A DNA stretch of 64,000 nt from contig NZ_JAGQEE010000001.1 in NCBI RefSeq assembly GCF_018304945.1, positions 806,001-870,000 of the forward strand. Direction: 5' to 3'. Position numbers and translations under genes: made by a program. Source of the DNA: Collimonas humicola. GTDB taxonomy: Bacteria > Pseudomonadota > Gammaproteobacteria > Burkholderiales > Burkholderiaceae_D. Under the pieces are notes generated by a model. That model saw nothing but the letters and a program-made list of their open reading frames with translations. It made no database searches and had not been told where the DNA came from. Shown one piece after another: positions 1 through 8,680 of the stretch (position 1 is the stretch's first letter; each line of letters opens with the position of its first letter).

Positions 1-1
1 T

Positions 2-724
2 ATGTCGCTGCAGCATGAGCTGATACATGGGCATCCTACCCGCAATGCCCGTTTCAACGCCCTGCTCGGCCAGTTGCCGCTGGCCGTCTGGTATCCGTAT
101 GCGGTCTACCGCGACAGCCATCTCGCCCATCACAACAACGAAACCCTGACCCTGCCCGGCATCGACCCGGAAACCTATTACGTATCCCGGGCCGGTGCCG
201 GCAGCGGCTCGCGCCTGCGCCGCTTCCGCAACACCTCCGCCGGCCGCTTGCTGATAGGCCCGGCGCTGGCGTGGTCGCATACCATCCGTGCGGCGTGGCT
301 GGCGCGCGACCGTAAAGCCCTGCTTGCCTGGGGCGGCCACGGCCTGTTGCTGGCCGCAATGCTGATCTTGCTTGAGCGCGCCGGCATAGCGCCGTTGTTC
401 TACGTACTGGCGATTGCCTATCCGGCACTCAGCCTGACCATGGTGCGTTCCCTCTTCGAGCACCGGGCAGTGGAATCCGAGCACGGGCGCTCGGTCATTA
501 ACGAAGCTGCATGGCCCTGGCGCCTATTATTCCTGAATCTGAATTATCATTTGGTACATCACCTTCATCCCGGACTGCCCTGGTTTCATCTGCGGCTGGC
601 CTATCTGGCCGAGCGCGAGAGCTACCTGGAAGCGTCGGATGGGTTCGTCGAACGCGGTTATCTGCCCTTGCTGTGGCGCTATCGCAGCACGCCGGCAATT
701 GCCGATGTTCATCCTTTTGCCTGA
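2..724 (+). CDS. Fatty acid desaturase, 5'-partial
   Basis: Membrane di-iron fatty acid desaturase (FA_desaturase fold) that would introduce a double bond into an acyl chain at the inner membrane. The three histidine boxes are visible: HELIHGH at the very start, HLAHHNN near residue 40, and HLVHHLHP near residue 185. Hydrophobic segments lie between boxes two and three. The ATG at position 2 sits immediately before the first His box, whereas family members carry roughly 50-100 residues with membrane segments ahead of it, so the true start is almost certainly upstream of the window. Substrate and position specificity cannot be read from the sequence. Confidence 0.85.
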   Translation: MSLQHELIHGHPTRNARFNALLGQLPLAVWYPYAVYRDSHLAHHNNETLTLPGIDPETYYVSRAGAGSGSRLRRFRNTSAGRLLIGPALAWSHTIRAAWLARDRKALLAWGGHGLLLAAMLILLERAGIAPLFYVLAIAYPALSLTMVRSLFEHRAVESEHGRSVINEAAWPWRLLFLNLNYHLVHHLHPGLPWFHLRLAYLAERESYLEASDGFVERGYLPLLWRYRSTPAIADVHPFA

Positions 725-778
725 TTGCCTGAAGCAGCATGATCCTTGAAACTGCACCTTGACGACCACATCGACCAC

Positions 779-1696
779 ATGAACCTGCCCATCCGCCGAC
801 TGACCGCCCTGTTTGCCTTTACCCTGCTCACTTCCTACGCACAGGCGGCCGAGCCGATCCGCGTGGGATCCAAGATCGACACCGAAGGCGCCTTGCTGGG
901 CAATGTCATCGAGCTGGTGCTCGAAGCCAACGGCATCAAGACCGTCAACCGCCAGCAGCTCGGCACCACCAAGGTGGTGCGCGGCGCACTGCTGGCCGGC
1001 GGCATCGACATCTATCCGGAATATACCGGCAACGGCGCCTTCTTCTTCGCCGACGGCAGCAACCCGGCCTGGAAGAATGCCGGCGCCGGCTATCAGCTGG
1101 TGAAAAAGCTCGATGCCGACAAGAACCACGTGATATGGCTCACGCCCTCGCCGGCCAACAATACCTGGCTGATTGCGATCCGCAAGGAAATCGCGCAAGC
1201 CAACCAGCTGAAAACCATGGCCGACCTCGGCCGCTGGATCAGCCAGGGCGGCAAGATCAAGCTGGCCGCTTCGGCCGAGTTCATCGAGCGTCCGGACGCC
1301 TTGCCGGCGTTTGAAGGCGCCTATGGTTTCAAGCTGAAGCAAGACCAGCTGCTGACCCTGGCCGGCGGCGACACCGCCGCCACGATCAAGGCCGCTGCCG
1401 AACAGACTTCCGGCGTCAACGCCGCGATGGTCTACGGCACCGACGGCGCGGTCGCGGCCCTGGGCCTGGCGACGCTGGATGACGTCAAAGCCGTGCAGCC
1501 GGTCTACGCGCCGGCGCCGGTGATACGCAGCGACGCGCTGGCCAGGGAGCCGAGGATCGCCGCCTTGCTGCAACCGGTATTCAGCTCACTCGATAGCGCG
1601 ACCCTGCAAAAGCTCAATGCCGGCATCGCCATCGAAGGCCGCGATGCCCGCAAGGTCGCCGCCGATTATCTGCGCAGCAAGGGCTTTATCCGATGA
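779..1696 (+). CDS. osmF: Osmoprotectant ABC transporter substrate-binding protein (OsmF/YehZ type)
   Basis: Periplasmic binding protein of the glycine betaine/choline (OpuAC) family, delivering compatible solutes to the permeases encoded next. A TTG at 746 is in frame, but the ATG at 779 gives a standard Sec signal peptide (MNLPIRRLTALFAFTLL, cleavage after AQAA) and a product of 305 residues, the usual length for OsmF. The motifs VGSKIDTEGALLGN and YPEYTGNGAFFF are typical of the family. Its stop overlaps the next gene by 4 nt, and the order binding protein-permease-ATPase-permease is that of E. coli yehZYXW. The ligand is inferred from the family; in E. coli this system is a low-affinity, stress-induced one. 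Confidence 0.9.
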   Translation: MNLPIRRLTALFAFTLLTSYAQAAEPIRVGSKIDTEGALLGNVIELVLEANGIKTVNRQQLGTTKVVRGALLAGGIDIYPEYTGNGAFFFADGSNPAWKNAGAGYQLVKKLDADKNHVIWLTPSPANNTWLIAIRKEIAQANQLKTMADLGRWISQGGKIKLAASAEFIERPDALPAFEGAYGFKLKQDQLLTLAGGDTAATIKAAAEQTSGVNAAMVYGTDGAVAALGLATLDDVKAVQPVYAPAPVIRSDALAREPRIAALLQPVFSSLDSATLQKLNAGIAIEGRDARKVAADYLRSKGFIR

Positions 1697-2913
1697 CGGC
1701 AGAGCGCCTGGCGAACCTGCCGCCGCGCTCCGGCAAACTGGCGCCGCTCTCGATCCAACTGCACAATCCGGTGCACCTGCTGCTGGCGGCAACGGCTATC
1801 CTTGCCGCCGCCGGCTTGCCGCTGCTCACTTTTGCGCCCAACCGGCTGCTCAGCGGCCATGGCATATTTCTCAACGAACTGCTCAGCCATGCCGGCCTCT
1901 ATTGGCTGCTGGCGGTCCCGGCCTTGCCTCTGCTGGCGGCGCCCTGGCTGCGCCCGAGCCGCGGCAGCCGGATATTGCTGATCCTGGCTGCCGCGCTGTT
2001 CAGCTACGGCCTGCTGGCGCTGGCCGGCCAGGAAGCCCGCCTGCGCAGCGGCACGGAAGATTCGCTGGCGCGCGTCTCGTTCGGCGGCGCCTTCTGGCTG
2101 CTGGCGCTGGCCGCCTGGCTGCAGCTGGCCGAAGCCTTGCGCGGGCTGCGGCTGTCCTTGCCGGCCCAGGTCGCGGTGGTAGCGCTGGCGGCTTTGCCGG
2201 CAATCGGCTTGCTGCTGACGGGCCGGCTCGACCATCTGTCGTTGCTGAAGGAGTACCGCAATCATCTGGACAGCTTCGATCAGGCGCTGCTGCGGCATCT
2301 GCAGCTGGTGCTGTTTTCGGTGCTGCCGGCGGTTGTCATCGGCACTGGTTTCGGCGCCCTCTCGTTCCGCAGCCCGCGCCTGGGCCGGCTGTTGTTTCCC
2401 GTCCTGAACGTGATACAGACGATTCCATCGATTGCCTTGTTCGGCCTGCTGATCGGTCCCTTGACCTTGCTCGGCCTGATGCTGCCGCGTACCGGCATCA
2501 GCGGCATCGGCATGGCGCCGGCCTTGCTGGCGCTGATCCTCTACTCGCTGCTGCCGATGACCCGTAGCGCCGTAGCGGGGCTGCAACAGGTGCCGGCCGC
2601 GGTGCGCGAAGCGGCGCGCGGCATCGGCATGTCGCCGCGGCAGATTTTCTTTCGGGTCGAACTGCCGCTGGCGCTGCCGGTCTTTCTCAACGGCGTGCGC
2701 GTCACCACCGTGCAGGCGGTAGGTTTGGTGGAAGTGGCGGCGCTGATCGGCGCCGGCGGTTTCGGCACGCTGATGTTCCAGGGCATGGCCAGCAGCGCGC
2801 TGGACCTGGTGCTGCTGGGGGTGATTCCAGTGGTGCTGCTGGCGATCAGCGTCGACGCTGCGTTCAAGGTCGCGATTTCATTGCTCACCAGGACAATTCG
2901 GGAAAATCAATGA
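1693..2913 (+). CDS. yehY: Osmoprotectant ABC transporter permease (YehY type)
   Basis: Integral membrane subunit, 406 residues. The N-terminal half has several hydrophobic helices not found in short permeases. The C-terminal half (about 195-400) is the binding-protein-dependent permease domain, with the cytoplasmic EAA loop VREAARGIGMSPRQIFF that docks on the ATPase. YehY of E. coli is also longer than its partner YehW, for the same reason. It overlaps osmF by 4 nt (ATGA) and the ATPase gene by 4 nt, so the operon is translationally coupled. Confidence 0.9.
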   Translation: MTAERLANLPPRSGKLAPLSIQLHNPVHLLLAATAILAAAGLPLLTFAPNRLLSGHGIFLNELLSHAGLYWLLAVPALPLLAAPWLRPSRGSRILLILAAALFSYGLLALAGQEARLRSGTEDSLARVSFGGAFWLLALAAWLQLAEALRGLRLSLPAQVAVVALAALPAIGLLLTGRLDHLSLLKEYRNHLDSFDQALLRHLQLVLFSVLPAVVIGTGFGALSFRSPRLGRLLFPVLNVIQTIPSIALFGLLIGPLTLLGLMLPRTGISGIGMAPALLALILYSLLPMTRSAVAGLQQVPAAVREAARGIGMSPRQIFFRVELPLALPVFLNGVRVTTVQAVGLVEVAALIGAGGFGTLMFQGMASSALDLVLLGVIPVVLLAISVDAAFKVAISLLTRTIRENQ

Positions 2914-3848
2914 TTGAAATCGAGAATATCAGCAAATCGTTCGACGGCCGCCGCGCGCTCAGCGACGTGTCGCTGGCCATCAACGCCGGCGAGCTGGCGG
3001 TGCTGATCGGCAGTTCCGGTTCCGGCAAGTCGACGCTGCTGAAGCTGTTCAACCGCTTGCTGGAACCGGACAGCGGCAATGGCAATATCAGGCTGCTGGG
3101 AAAAGACATTGCCGGCTACTCGCCGGAACAGCTGCGGCGCCGCATCGGCTATGCGATCCAGTCGGTCGGCCTGTTCCCGCACTGGACCGTGGAGCAGAAT
3201 ATCGCGGCCGTGCCGACCCTGCTGAAATGGCCGAAAGCGCGCATCCAGCAGCGCGTCGACGAGTTGCTGACGCTGCTGCACCTGGCGCCTGAGACCTTCC
3301 GGCGCCGCTATCCGCACCAGCTCTCCGGCGGCCAGCAGCAAAGAGTCGGCGTGGCGCGCGCATTGGCGGCCGATCCGGAAGTGCTGCTGATGGATGAACC
3401 GTTCGGCGCGCTCGATCCGGTCACCCGCAGCAGCTTGCAGCAGGAACTCGCCAATATCCACGCCATTTCTGGCAAGACCATTGTGCTGGTCACCCACGAC
3501 ATCGACGAGGCGCTGGCGCTGGGTGAGCGTATCGTGCTGCTGGATCACGGCCGTATCGTGCAGCAAGGGGCGCCGCGCGATTTCCTGCTGGCGCCGGCCA
3601 GCGACCTGGTGCGCGATTTTGTCGGCCAGAGCGATGTCGGCATCCGCCTGCTCGGGCTGGACAAGATCGCCGCCAGGGTGCGCGCCGGGCCGGCCATTGA
3701 AGGCGAGCCGATCCGCAGCGATGGCACCTTGCGCGAAGCGCTCTCGGCGTTCATCACGCGCAAGGTGCACAGCCTACCGGTGGTGGATGAACACGGCCAG
3801 GCTGCCGGCGTACTGCATTTTGCAGATTTACTGACGGAGCGGACTTGA
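2910..3848 (+). CDS. yehX: Osmoprotectant ABC transporter ATP-binding protein (YehX type)
   Basis: Cytoplasmic ATPase driving the osmoprotectant importer. Visible motifs are Walker [10 protein letters not shown] (residues 34-42), a Q-loop in [11 protein letters not shown], signature [14 protein letters not shown], Walker [13 protein letters not shown] and switch histidine in VTHDIDEAL. After about residue 245 there is one CBS-like segment ending [21 protein letters not shown]. In OpuA-type ATPases CBS domains sense ionic strength; here only about one module is seen, so osmotic gating is possible but unproven. Coupled to both neighbours by 4-nt overlaps. Confidence 0.92.
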   Translation: MIEIENISKSFDGRRALSDVSLAINAGELAVLIGSSGSGKSTLLKLFNRLLEPDSGNGNIRLLGKDIAGYSPEQLRRRIGYAIQSVGLFPHWTVEQNIAAVPTLLKWPKARIQQRVDELLTLLHLAPETFRRRYPHQLSGGQQQRVGVARALAADPEVLLMDEPFGALDPVTRSSLQQELANIHAISGKTIVLVTHDIDEALALGERIVLLDHGRIVQQGAPRDFLLAPASDLVRDFVGQSDVGIRLLGLDKIAARVRAGPAIEGEPIRSDGTLREALSAFITRKVHSLPVVDEHGQAAGVLHFADLLTERT

Positions 3849-4630
3849 ACTGGCCGGTCAAACCGCGAAATTCTCTGTACCGCCATCGCTGGCTGATTGT
3901 CAGCAGCCTGCTGCTGGCGGGACTAATCTTCGGCATGCCGCTGGCGGGTCCGCTGTTCAGCGCCGTTTTTCCGGAGCTGGAACGGCCCATCTACCAGCAG
4001 GACTCGTTTCTTGCCCTGGTGCTGGCGCACCTGCGCATAGTCGCCATCTCTGGCGGCATCGCCGTGCTGGGCGGCGTCGGCGCCGGTCTGCTGGTGACCC
4101 GGCCGGCCGGCAAGGCTTTTCGCTCGCTGCTGGAAACGATGCTGGCCATCAGCCAGTCATTCCCGCCGGTGGCGGTGCTCGCGGTGGCCGTGCCGCTGGT
4201 CGGCTTCGGCGAAACGCCGGCCCTGATCGCGCTGGTGATGTACGGCATTTTGCCGGTGGCGCAAGGCGCGCTCACGGGCTTGTCGTCCATTCCGCAGCCG
4301 GTGCTGGAAGTGGCGCGCGGCATCGGCATGAGCCGTCGCCAGATCCTGTGGCGCGTCGAGCTGCCGCTGGCCGCGCCGGTGATACTGGCGGGCGTGCGCA
4401 CCTCTGTAGTGATCAATATCGGCACCGCAGCGATCGCCTCGACGGTAGGCGCAAAAACCCTGGGCTTGCCGATCATTGTCGGCCTCAGCGGTTTCAACAC
4501 CGCCTATGTGATCCAGGGCGCGCTGCTGGTCGGCCTGCTGGCGATCGTGGCCGACCAGCTGTTCGAATTGCTGGCGCGCCGCTGGACGCCGCAATCCGCA
4601 GGCGGCGCCCAGGACCAGGGGGATGCATGA
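3845..4630 (+). CDS. yehW: Osmoprotectant ABC transporter permease (YehW type)
   Basis: Second membrane subunit, 261 residues, with about six hydrophobic helices and the EAA-like loop [22 protein letters not shown]. The start is a TTG at 3845 that overlaps the TGA of the ATPase gene. No ATG lies nearby in frame before the first membrane helix ([17 protein letters not shown]), so the TTG is the best start. Pairs with the YehY-type permease as a heterodimer. The C-terminus ends with a hydrophilic tail rich in Q and D. Confidence 0.9.
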   Translation: MNWPVKPRNSLYRHRWLIVSSLLLAGLIFGMPLAGPLFSAVFPELERPIYQQDSFLALVLAHLRIVAISGGIAVLGGVGAGLLVTRPAGKAFRSLLETMLAISQSFPPVAVLAVAVPLVGFGETPALIALVMYGILPVAQGALTGLSSIPQPVLEVARGIGMSRRQILWRVELPLAAPVILAGVRTSVVINIGTAAIASTVGAKTLGLPIIVGLSGFNTAYVIQGALLVGLLAIVADQLFELLARRWTPQSAGGAQDQGDA

Positions 4631-5421
4631 TCTGCGCACTGCCGATGTATCCGTTTCCGGCCGCCAGCCTGCGCGTATTCTGGACGGCCTTGCGCGACAA
4701 CTTGCAGCGCGCCGGCCTGCAGCGGCTGCCGCTGGAGCTGTCGCAGCCGGACGACCTGCTCCGGCATTGGCAACGCAGCGACCTGCTGCTGAGCCAGTCG
4801 TGCGGCTATCCGGTTTCCACCCTGTTGCGCGGCAAGGTGCAGGTGGTCGGGGCCTGGCATTTCGATGTCCCCGGCTGCCGGCACAGCAATTACAGCAGCA
4901 CCCTGCTGGTGCGCCGGGAAGACGCTGGCAAATCCTTGGCGCAATTTGGCGGCGCCGTCGCCGTCTGCAATGAACGGCATTCGCAGTCCGGCTATCACGC
5001 GCTGCGCAGCGCGGTTGCGCCATTGGCGCGCGACGGCCGCTTCTTTTCCAAGGTACTGTTCAGCGGCGCGCATCGCCACTCGGCGCAGATGGTTGCCGGC
5101 GGCGAGGCCGACATCGCTGCGCTCGATTGCGTCAGCGCTTTCCTGCTGCGACAACAGGAGCCTGCTGTTTTCGAACGGCTTGCCGCCATCGGTTTTACAG
5201 AATCCATGCCCGGCCTGCCGCTGATTACCTCGCTGAGCACGCCTGCAACGGCATTGGCGCAACTGCGGCAGGCACTGAGCATGTGCTGTCAAGCGCCAGA
5301 ACTGCGCGACAGCCTGGGCGCCATGCGCATCGCCGGCTTTTCCGCCCTGGATGAAAACGATTACCGCATCTGCGCGGCCAGGGCCGGACAAAACACGAAA
5401 GACGGCCTGGCCGACTGGTAG
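4627..5421 (+). CDS. PhnD-like periplasmic-binding-fold protein without signal peptide
   Basis: The ATG overlaps the stop of the yehW gene (ATGA), so it is the fifth gene of the operon. The 264-residue product resembles the phosphate/phosphite/phosphonate binding-protein family (PF12974 type): [11 protein letters not shown] at the start, [32 protein letters not shown] and [17 protein letters not shown]. No signal peptide or lipobox is seen, so unlike transport binding proteins it would stay in the cytoplasm. A sensor or scavenging role is conceivable, but there is no direct evidence for function. The family call is moderate; the coupling is clear. Confidence 0.75.
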   Translation: MICALPMYPFPAASLRVFWTALRDNLQRAGLQRLPLELSQPDDLLRHWQRSDLLLSQSCGYPVSTLLRGKVQVVGAWHFDVPGCRHSNYSSTLLVRREDAGKSLAQFGGAVAVCNERHSQSGYHALRSAVAPLARDGRFFSKVLFSGAHRHSAQMVAGGEADIAALDCVSAFLLRQQEPAVFERLAAIGFTESMPGLPLITSLSTPATALAQLRQALSMCCQAPELRDSLGAMRIAGFSALDENDYRICAARAGQNTKDGLADW

Positions 5422-5443
5422 CCGGCCTGGCGCAGGCCGGTTT
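5422..5443 (+). terminator. Hairpin terminator after the osmoprotectant operon
   Basis: Perfect 8-bp stem CCGGCCTG/CAGGCCGG with a 3-nt loop, followed by only TTT. It begins one base after the stop codon of the PhnD-like gene and lies between two convergent operons. The short T-tract makes its strength uncertain. Confidence 0.55.
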
Positions 5444-5453
5444 CGCTGCCGCG

Positions 5454-6614
5454 TCAAGGGCGCCAGGGGTCCAGGGTTTTCAGCATCACGCCTTTTTCCT
5501 TGACGCATTCGCCCAGCAAGGCAAAACCGCATACCTCTTCCTGACAGTTGGTGTACACCGCGCGCATGCCGGTGACGATGCCCTCTGCCTGCAAGGCTTC
5601 CGCCGGTTCCCAGCGGCCGTCCGACAGGATAGGCGGCACGATCACGGCCGGCAGCGCCGGCGTTTTCACCACCACCGGCATGGCGGGATAGGCCACGCGG
5701 GTCGGCTCGCCGTTAAGGGTTTTGGCCAGCGCCCGCGCTGCCTGCATGATCGGCATGACGTAAGGCAGCAGCAAGCCGTCCACTTCGGCGCAATCGCCCA
5801 AGGCATACACATGTTCCGCGCTGGTGTAGAGCCAGGCGTTGGCGACGATCCCGCGGTCGACGAACAGCCCGGCCTTGCGCGCCAGATCCAGCCGCGGCGC
5901 CAGGCCGACGGCAGCTATAACCCGGTCGGCCTCCAGGCTGTCGCCATCGGCCATGTGCACGGTATAGCCGGCGCCGCGCCGTGCGATGGATTGCGGCGTC
6001 TTGCCCAGGTGCAGCGCCACCCCGAGCCCGGCCAAGGCATTCGCCATGGCCAGCCCGGCCTGCTGCGGCAGCAGGCGGCTCAGCGGCCATGCGGCCGGAT
6101 CGACCAGCGATACCTCGAACTGCGCGGTAGCCAGGTCGTTGGCGAATTCGCAGCCGATCAGGCCGGCGCCAAGGATGGCGACGCGGCGGATGCCCTCCAG
6201 GGCTTGCCGGAAGCGGCCGTAATCGGCCAGGTCGTTGACCGTCATGACATCGGCGGCGCCGTCGCCGTCCAGCCTGAGCTGGCGCTGGTCTGCTCCCACT
6301 GCCAGCACCAGTGCGCTATAGGGCAGGCGCCGACCTGCCACGGTGACGCTGCGGCTATTCGGCTCAATCGCCTCGACTTCGGTATGGCTGAGGATGGTGG
6401 CGTCCAGCTGCGCGGCCATTTGCTGCGCCGTGAAATTGACCAGCCCTGCCATGTCTTTGCCCTGCTGGAAGGCGTTCGACAGCATGGGCTTCGCATAGAA
6501 GCTGCCGCAGTCGCGGCTGATGATGGTGAGCGGCGTTTGCCGGTTCAGCTTGCGGAACTCGCGCGCCACGGTGTAACCGGCCATGCCGCTGCCGATGATG
6601 ATGATTGGTGCCAT
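5454..6614 (-). CDS. rubB: Rubredoxin-NAD(+) reductase (FAD-dependent)
   Basis: Flavoprotein of 386 residues that passes electrons from NAD(P)H to rubredoxin. The N-terminal FAD dinucleotide fold is visible as IIIGSGMAGYTVAREFRKL; a second NAD-binding glycine motif is VAILGAGLIGCEFANDL near residue 145; and the FAD-closing motif VYALGDCAEVDG is near residue 270. The rubredoxin gene lies 40 nt upstream on the same strand, which fixes the acceptor with good confidence. Length and motifs match rubredoxin reductases of alkane-degrading bacteria, but no AlkB-type hydroxylase is present in the window. Confidence 0.9.
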   Translation of the reverse strand: MAPIIIIGSGMAGYTVAREFRKLNRQTPLTIISRDCGSFYAKPMLSNAFQQGKDMAGLVNFTAQQMAAQLDATILSHTEVEAIEPNSRSVTVAGRRLPYSALVLAVGADQRQLRLDGDGAADVMTVNDLADYGRFRQALEGIRRVAILGAGLIGCEFANDLATAQFEVSLVDPAAWPLSRLLPQQAGLAMANALAGLGVALHLGKTPQSIARRGAGYTVHMADGDSLEADRVIAAVGLAPRLDLARKAGLFVDRGIVANAWLYTSAEHVYALGDCAEVDGLLLPYVMPIMQAARALAKTLNGEPTRVAYPAMPVVVKTPALPAVIVPPILSDGRWEPAEALQAEGIVTGMRAVYTNCQEEVCGFALLGECVKEKGVMLKTLDPWRP

Positions 6615-6654
6615 GTTGAAACCTCTTGGTTGGATGAGGAGCTATCGATGCCGC

Positions 6655-6819
6655 CTAGGCCGGCGCCATTTCGAATTCTGCTTTGGCGACGCCGCAGTCA
6701 GGACAGAACCATGTGTCCGGGACATCTTCCCAGCTGGTCCCCGGCGCGATGCCATGATCCGGCATGCCTTCGGCTTCGTCGTACTGGAAGCCGCACACTA
6801 CACATTCCCATTTGCGCAT
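6655..6819 (-). CDS. rubA: Rubredoxin (54 residues)
   Basis: Small iron-sulfur electron carrier. Translation of the complement from the ATG at 6819 to TAG at 6655 gives a 54-residue protein starting [18 protein letters not shown]. The four Fe ligands are in two knuckles, CVVCG (C6, C9) and CPDCG (C39, C42), and the family signature [10 protein letters not shown] is intact. Length is that of a classic single-domain rubredoxin. The reductase follows on the same strand, so the pair forms an NAD(P)H to rubredoxin electron chain. Its final acceptor is not certain; the adjacent Rieske oxygenase is a candidate by position only. Confidence 0.95.
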   Translation of the reverse strand: MRKWECVVCGFQYDEAEGMPDHGIAPGTSWEDVPDTWFCPDCGVAKAEFEMAPA

Positions 6820-6972
6820 ATTGTTCTCTTCGATATCACGTTGGTGCTTGCCGCGATCCGGATGGCCGCGGCGCCCTGGCGCCGCCCCCCTGCGCCCGGC
6901 CAGGGCGACGAGAGATGGCGCCGGCCGGGCGTCGGCGGCGATCCTGTCTACACGGACGGGGTTGCAGGAAAC

Positions 6973-8076
6973 TCAGCCCGAATACGCGCTGCCCAGGCCG
7001 AGCAGGCTCATGGCGCGGCGGTAAGCGCCCGAGGAGCGGTCAGCCAGGATATGCGCCTCGACGCCCCGGTCCAGCGGCAGATCGTCGGGACGCTGGGTTT
7101 CCACGATCGCGCGGTCTTCTTCGAAAATCTGCCGGTTGAAGTCGTAGACCTCCTGCAAGGGCTGGTCTTTGTCGAAATTGCGCGCGATGGGTACGAACAG
7201 GCGCGTCGACCTGGCCGATACCGGGCTGGCGGCGTTCAGGATAGACAGCACGCCGCCCTCCGGGAAATCCACCGTCAGGCTGGCGGTAAACGGCAGTTCG
7301 ATATTGAACACGCGGCGCCACAGGTAGTCCGCAGGCGCGCGGTGCTGCATGCGCTTGGGGAAATTGCTGACCGTGCTGATGTATTCGGCGTGCATGCCCC
7401 GCTCGGTGCGTTCGGCGGTATATTGCGGCACAAAGGGATTGTCGCGGTCGGCGAATGTGGCTTCATGGATCCAGGCGAAGTGGGCGACGTCGATGAAGCC
7501 CTCGACCTGCCGTCCGGCCGAGGCAGCGATATCGATCGAGGGCGGCAAGATCTGCTGGAAATCCGGGTTGTCCCAGGCCGGGAATTCCGGGAAGGCTTCG
7601 TGGCCGCCGCCGAGCGAGGTCCAGATCAGGCCGTAGCGCTCTTGCGCCGGATACATGCAGATCTTCAGGCGCTCGGAAATGTGGCCGTCGGGCTGCGACG
7701 GTATATGGCGGCATTTGCCGTCCGGCCCGTAACGCAAGCCGTGATACGGACAGACGATGTTTTCACCCTCGACCCAGCCCAGGCTCAGCGGCACGCCGCG
7801 ATGCGCGCACATGTCCTTGGCGATCACTACCCTGCCCTCGGCGCGATAAGCGACCAGGCGCTCGTCGAGCAGGCGCACGGCGATCGGCTTGTCAGTCAGG
7901 TCGGAAGAAAATGCAACGGGATACCAGAATTTGCTGAGGATTTTCCAGTCTTCCGGGTGGAAGGTGCTGTCGCGCGGCGGGCTGTCGTCGGGCGCGCTGT
8001 GTTGCTCACGTTGCTGGCGTTGCTGGGATTGCCGGTATTGCGATTCGGTTGCTATGGAAATAGGCACATATGACAT
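6973..8076 (-). CDS. Rieske non-heme iron oxygenase, alpha subunit type
   Basis: Oxygenase of the ring-hydroxylating/O-demethylase family. An open frame extends to 8202, but the ATG at 8076 is preceded by GGAGA at proper spacing, giving 367 residues. The Rieske cluster ligands are C90, H92, C109 and H112 (CAHRGVP...CPYHG). The mononuclear iron site reads DVAHFAWIH (D196, H199, H204). The product is one polypeptide with no fused reductase. The C-terminal catalytic domain has no features that reveal the substrate. It is encoded on the same strand as rubredoxin and rubredoxin reductase, about 150 nt upstream of them, suggesting but not proving a shared electron supply. Confidence 0.88.
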   Translation of the reverse strand: MSYVPISIATESQYRQSQQRQQREQHSAPDDSPPRDSTFHPEDWKILSKFWYPVAFSSDLTDKPIAVRLLDERLVAYRAEGRVVIAKDMCAHRGVPLSLGWVEGENIVCPYHGLRYGPDGKCRHIPSQPDGHISERLKICMYPAQERYGLIWTSLGGGHEAFPEFPAWDNPDFQQILPPSIDIAASAGRQVEGFIDVAHFAWIHEATFADRDNPFVPQYTAERTERGMHAEYISTVSNFPKRMQHRAPADYLWRRVFNIELPFTASLTVDFPEGGVLSILNAASPVSARSTRLFVPIARNFDKDQPLQEVYDFNRQIFEEDRAIVETQRPDDLPLDRGVEAHILADRSSGAYRRAMSLLGLGSAYSG

Positions 8077-8294
8077 CAATTCTCCAAGTTGATTTATAGC
8101 GTGCCCCTGAGGCAAGCTGCAAATTCCCCATAGGGGCAAAACGTTGATAAGGGTTTTCCTACCAAGACAGGCTGGCGGCCGGCCAGCGCCGCTGCACCGC
8201 AAGCCAAGGGAAGAATAGGCGCTAAATTACGTTTTCGCTATATTCTTCAATATATAGCGAAGATGCGAACGCCAGGTAGGCCAAACCGGCCCGG

Positions 8295-8659
8295 ATGTGC
8301 GCAAACTCGCTGGAAGACCTGCCGACGCTCGGCATTTGCCTGGGCGCGCAATTGATGGCGGCAGCCTCGCATGCGCGGGTCTACCCGGGTTCTGCCGGTA
8401 AGGAAATCGGCTGGGAGCATTTGAGCGCAGACGACGATATGGAAGAGCACCACTATATCCGGAAGCTGATAGGCGCCGAGCTCAGGATGCTGCATCGGCC
8501 AATACGCAGGATATCGATCCTGCACGCCTGCGCGCCGACACTGAACAGTTCGGCCCCGGCTTTGAAGATGCATCGGCTGCGTTCTGGACCGCCTGGCTCA
8601 ACAGCATCCGGGAGAACGTAGCGCCTCCGGCCGCGGCCGCAGGCTATGGCGGCAGTTGA
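8295..8659 (+). pseudogene. Remnant of a class I glutamine amidotransferase-like gene
   Basis: One frame encodes [16 protein letters not shown], the nucleophile-elbow motif of class I glutamine amidotransferases with its catalytic cysteine, followed by [12 protein letters not shown], which is typical of GuaA-like stand-alone members. The frame then loses family resemblance. Another frame before the TGA at 8657 encodes [20 protein letters not shown] and an FWTAWLNSI tail like the family C-terminus. The N-terminal 70 or so residues and the catalytic His-Glu region are missing. This pattern fits internal deletion plus frameshift, so the gene is taken as dead. Confidence 0.65.
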
Positions 8660-8680
8660 GCTGGCGCGCGATGCAAGGAA

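Noticed and set aside
2-16. ATG at position 2 as the true start of the desaturase
   Set aside because: It falls immediately before the first histidine box, leaving no room for the N-terminal membrane helices of the family. The gene is cut by the window edge.
1-8076. Polyyne or other fatty-acid-derived biosynthetic cluster suggested by desaturase, rubredoxin and Rieske oxygenase
   Set aside because: No acyl-AMP ligase, acyl carrier protein, extra desaturases or thioesterase are present, and an osmoprotectant transporter separates the desaturase from the redox genes.
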